A stretch of DNA of 64,000 bases, taken from NCBI GenBank assembly GCA_041658185.1, contig JBBAAR010000011.1, positions 1 to 64,000 of the forward strand. Reading direction: 5' to 3'. The notes beneath the pieces are model-generated. The model did not search any database and was not told the DNA's origin. It saw nothing but the letters and a program-made list of their open reading frames with translations. The position numbers and the translations under genes are program-made. The stretch is from UBA8919 sp041658185. Lineage in GTDB: Bacteria > Elusimicrobiota > UBA8919. This document shows, piece after piece, positions 58,879-64,000 of this stretch; the first letter of the stretch is position 1; each line of letters begins with the position of its first letter.

Positions 58879-59022
58879 TTTATTATATTCCCCGTTATTT
58901 ACAAACTACGGCAACATTGATAGGCGGAATATAGTAATTTTAGATGATTAATAGGATAAGACAAGTCAAAAAAGTGTCAAAAATGAGGGATGGCGGTTTT
59001 GAGGAACGGCAAGCAGTCCGGT

Positions 59023-59733
59023 TTATTCGTATTTTAATCTGTAGCCGACGGCAGGTTCTGTAATTATGTATTCGGGTCGCGAGGAATCTGATTCAATTTT
59101 GCTGCGCAAATTACTTATTGTTACTCGCAGGAGATGTTCAACACCTTCATATTCATCGGTGGTTTTGTTCCAGATTTGTTTTATGATTTGTTTGCAGGTC
59201 AGCACTTTTCCCGCATTTAAAACCAGCAGTTTCAGAATTTCGTATTCGGTAGGCGTCAGTTCAATTTCCTTGCTGCCCATCTTGACAATACGCATGGAAA
59301 GATCAACGCACAATTTCCCTGTATTAAAAACAGGTTCGTCTTCTATTCTGGCAATCCTTCTCAGTACGGCTTTCAATCGCGACTGCAGTTCCTTAATGCC
59401 GAATGGTTTTATCAGATAATCGTCCGCACCTGTATCCAGAGCTTTTATCTTATCTTCCTGACGGTCCCGCACGGACAGAACTATTATCGGCACCTGGCTC
59501 TGTTTCCTGATTTTTTCAATTACCCTGTTACCATCTATATCGGGCAGCCCTAAATCAAGTATTATGACATCCGGTCTGAAACAGGTGACCGACTCAATGG
59601 CTTCTTTTCCGTTTACCGCTTCCGATACGTTATATCCGAAAGAAATCAGGGAGACAGAAAGGAATTTCCTTATTGATTTTTCATCGTCAACTATCAATAC
59701 CCGCAGATTATTCGGATTTTTAATCTCATTCAT
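59023..59733 (-). CDS. kdpE: KdpE-like OmpR-family response regulator
   Basis: 236 aa. Receiver domain with acidic pocket and phosphoacceptor in VIILDLGLPDIDG near residue 55 and conserved Lys in GADDYLIKPF near 105; winged-helix DNA-binding domain in the C-terminal half (LTPTEYEILKLLVLNAGKVLTC...VEHLLRVTISNLRSKIE, shown partly). Best matches the KdpE branch by context with the adjacent kinase. The kinase gene ends 5 bp before its ATG. Likely drives potassium uptake genes such as trkH downstream. Confidence 0.9.
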   Translation of the reverse strand: MNEIKNPNNLRVLIVDDEKSIRKFLSVSLISFGYNVSEAVNGKEAIESVTCFRPDVIILDLGLPDIDGNRVIEKIRKQSQVPIIVLSVRDRQEDKIKALDTGADDYLIKPFGIKELQSRLKAVLRRIARIEDEPVFNTGKLCVDLSMRIVKMGSKEIELTPTEYEILKLLVLNAGKVLTCKQIIKQIWNKTTDEYEGVEHLLRVTISNLRSKIESDSSRPEYIITEPAVGYRLKYE

Positions 59734-59738
59734 TTTAA

Positions 59739-60761
59739 TTATTTATTTGTACAGGGGAAAGTTATCCTGATGACAGTTCCTATTCCTTTGCGGTTTTCAG
59801 CAAATATTTTTCCGCCGTGTGCTTCAACTATACCTTTACAAACAGAAAGCCCAAGCCCGGTACCTTTATAACCCTGCGGGCGATTTACCCTGTAAAACTT
59901 ATCAAAAATATGTTCCAAATCCGTCTCAGGAATTCCGATACCACTGTCGGCGATTTTTATTTCAAGAGAATTTTCTATGATTTCCGCAGTTATTTCTATT
60001 TCCTGTTTTGTCTGAGAATATTTCGCAGCGTTATCAAGGATATTCGTCAATACCTTCATTACAAAGACAAAGTCAATTTCTATTTCTGGTAAGTTATCCG
60101 GAATATCAACCGATACCTTATAATCTTTTAAGGTTTTTTCCATCTGTTTTAAGACAGTCCCAATTAAATCTTTAACATCCACCGGTTTTCTGTTGATATG
60201 CAATGCCCCGGCATCTACCCTTGCCATATCAAGCATATCGCCCACCAACTGGTTGAGTTTTTCCGATTCCTCATAAGATGTTTCAATAAGAGATTTTTTG
60301 GTTTCCTCATCGATGCCGTCATTCTGCAATATGCTGCTTAAGGAACCTGATATTGACGCAAGCGGCGTACGCAAGTCGTGTGATACGGAATTCAGAAAGG
60401 CAGTATGCAGTTTTTCCGCTTCGCGAAGCAGATTCGCCTGCTGTATTTTGTCTGCCTGCTCCCTGGCTTTCAAAGTAAGTGTGCTGATAACAGTACCGAC
60501 GATAAACAGGGTTGCAAACGTAATGAGGTGCTGTGTATCTGCAACTGTCAACGAGAAGTGCGGCGGGACAAAAAAGAAATCAAGGATTAATACGCTCAAG
60601 ATTGCAGCAACTAAAGAAGGTCCTCTTCCCCATCTGACGGCTGTTATAACAACGACAAGGATATAGAGCATCGCAAGATTCGTGTGCGCAATTGAGTGCT
60701 GAAGCAAACTGCCGAACATTGAAACAGCCACTATTAGAGCAATACTTTTCAAATAATTCAT
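59739..60761 (-). CDS. kdpD: KdpD-like sensor histidine kinase lacking the N-terminal KdpD and Usp domains
   Basis: 340 aa: four tight membrane helices at residues about 5-95 (DUF4118, the KdpD transmembrane block), then HisKA with SVSHDLRTPLASISGSLSS near 130 (phospho-His in the SHDLRTP box) and HATPase_c with NILDNAAKYS near 235, GIGIPETDLEHIFDKFYR and GTGLGLSVCKGIVEAHGG. The ~400-residue N-terminal KdpD/Usp sensor region of canonical KdpD is missing, so this is a shortened type sensing through the membrane. Paired with the KdpE-like gene; linked to trkH and not kdpFABC. Confidence 0.9.
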   Translation of the reverse strand: MNYLKSIALIVAVSMFGSLLQHSIAHTNLAMLYILVVVITAVRWGRGPSLVAAILSVLILDFFFVPPHFSLTVADTQHLITFATLFIVGTVISTLTLKAREQADKIQQANLLREAEKLHTAFLNSVSHDLRTPLASISGSLSSILQNDGIDEETKKSLIETSYEESEKLNQLVGDMLDMARVDAGALHINRKPVDVKDLIGTVLKQMEKTLKDYKVSVDIPDNLPEIEIDFVFVMKVLTNILDNAAKYSQTKQEIEITAEIIENSLEIKIADSGIGIPETDLEHIFDKFYRVNRPQGYKGTGLGLSVCKGIVEAHGGKIFAENRKGIGTVIRITFPCTNK

Positions 60762-60787
60762 ACGTTACACGGGTTTCCAGAGATGAA

Positions 60788-61221
60788 TTAAGCCGGAATG
60801 TTTTTCTTTGAAAATATAGAATAAAGAAACAACAGGATTATTCCCATTGTTATTGATGAGTCGGCGACATTGAAAATAGGCCAGATGCGGAAGTCCAAAA
60901 AATCAATAATTTCCCCGCGAAAGATACGGTCAAAAAGATTTCCGAATGCACCGCCTAATATAAGCGAAAAGGCAATTTGATTTAATCCGGAAATATCTTT
61001 TTTGATAAAAATTAAAATTGAAATAAGTATTATCGCGACAACTGAAAAAGCGAGCAGTATATTCCCGTATTTCTGCAACATTCCAAATGCGGTGCCTGTA
61101 TTGGTAATGTATGTTATATGAAAAACATTTTTTATGACCGCCGCTGATTCGCCGAGGTAAAAATTTTTTACGATAAAATACTTCGTAATCCGGTCTAAAA
61201 TAAAAACAGCAAAAATAATTA

Positions 61222-61240
<19 letters not shown>
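60788..61240 (-). CDS. lspA: signal peptidase II (lipoprotein signal peptidase)
   Basis: 150 aa from ATG 61240 (MRKKSIIIIF), four membrane helices. Family motifs: DRITKYFI near 18, ITYITNTGTAFGM near 45-57, LGGAFGNLFDRIFRG near 97 with one catalytic Asp in the FDR, and FNVADSSITMG near 122 with the other Asp. Removes signal peptides from lipid-modified precursors after Lgt. Overlaps the ileS end by 19 bp, the usual bacterial ileS-lspA order. A longer upstream start is not supported by a ribosome site. Confidence 0.95.

Positions 61241-64000
<2,760 letters not shown>

Overview
The window looks like one contig of an AT-rich, Gram-negative-type (diderm) bacterium. It carries lipoprotein processing genes (lgt, lspA), a PorV/UPF0164-like outer-membrane barrel, a CsgG-like secreted protein, and a 3577-residue secreted protein with a FlgD/type-IX-like C-terminal module. 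Together with many short-repeat insertions inside genes, this fits an uncultured Elusimicrobiota- or Omnitrophota-like lineage. That placement is an inference and weak. Nearly every gene lies on the minus strand; only the block at 10.6-15.6 kb is on the plus strand.

Left part (1-4.7 kb): a strong promoter drives hsdM-like methyltransferase, fic, a small membrane protein, a hypothetical protein and a UvrD helicase that runs off the left edge. It reads as a compact defence-type gene set without HsdS or HsdR. Directly upstream sits a ~130-nt promoter-to-terminator unit (candidate small RNA) whose promoter and terminator recur at 33.2 kb.

Accessory part (4.7-15.7 kb): a sigma-70-family factor, preceded by an intrinsic terminator in its leader, is followed by a ClpN-repeat protein ending in a zf-HC2 (anti-sigma-type zinc) motif, an HNH nuclease, a TPR protein and a tiny coupled ORF. 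Upstream are iterated TGTGTAAA motifs, a hairpin exposing a Shine-Dalgarno sequence, and two large paralogous tyrosine recombinases with C-terminal helix-turn-helix parts. These flank an unrecognised winged-helix-ended protein. One recombinase is split by a +1 frame change inside its catalytic domain. A MerR-like excisionase and an ordinary XerD-like integrase follow. This is the most novel-looking stretch.

Surface part (15.7-34.3 kb): PorV-like barrel, HAMP membrane protein and giant beta-helix/Ig protein (holding a 2331-bp apparently identical internal duplication), two secreted proteins (one transglutaminase-like), and a TMTC-like GT-C/TPR membrane protein. The last is preceded by a GEMM (cyclic dinucleotide) riboswitch with an overlapping terminator, then the second small-RNA unit, then tRNA-Glu(CUC). 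A ~100-bp repeat and a 19-bp att-like repeat occur at both ends of this 18-kb stretch.

Right part (34.3-64 kb): housekeeping and repair genes (rmuC, a UvrD-RecB-type helicase-nuclease, HRDC-xseA, xseB, radC, pgi, ilvE, an rluD-type gene, lgt, trkH, kdpD/kdpE-like, lspA, ileS). They are interrupted by a second defence cluster: two YhcG/DUF1016 nucleases, a nuclease-methyltransferase fusion, a HEPN-like protein, HsdS and a small membrane protein. From lgt down to the second yhcG, genes overlap or nearly touch and are probably largely co-transcribed, with an extra promoter before ilvE.
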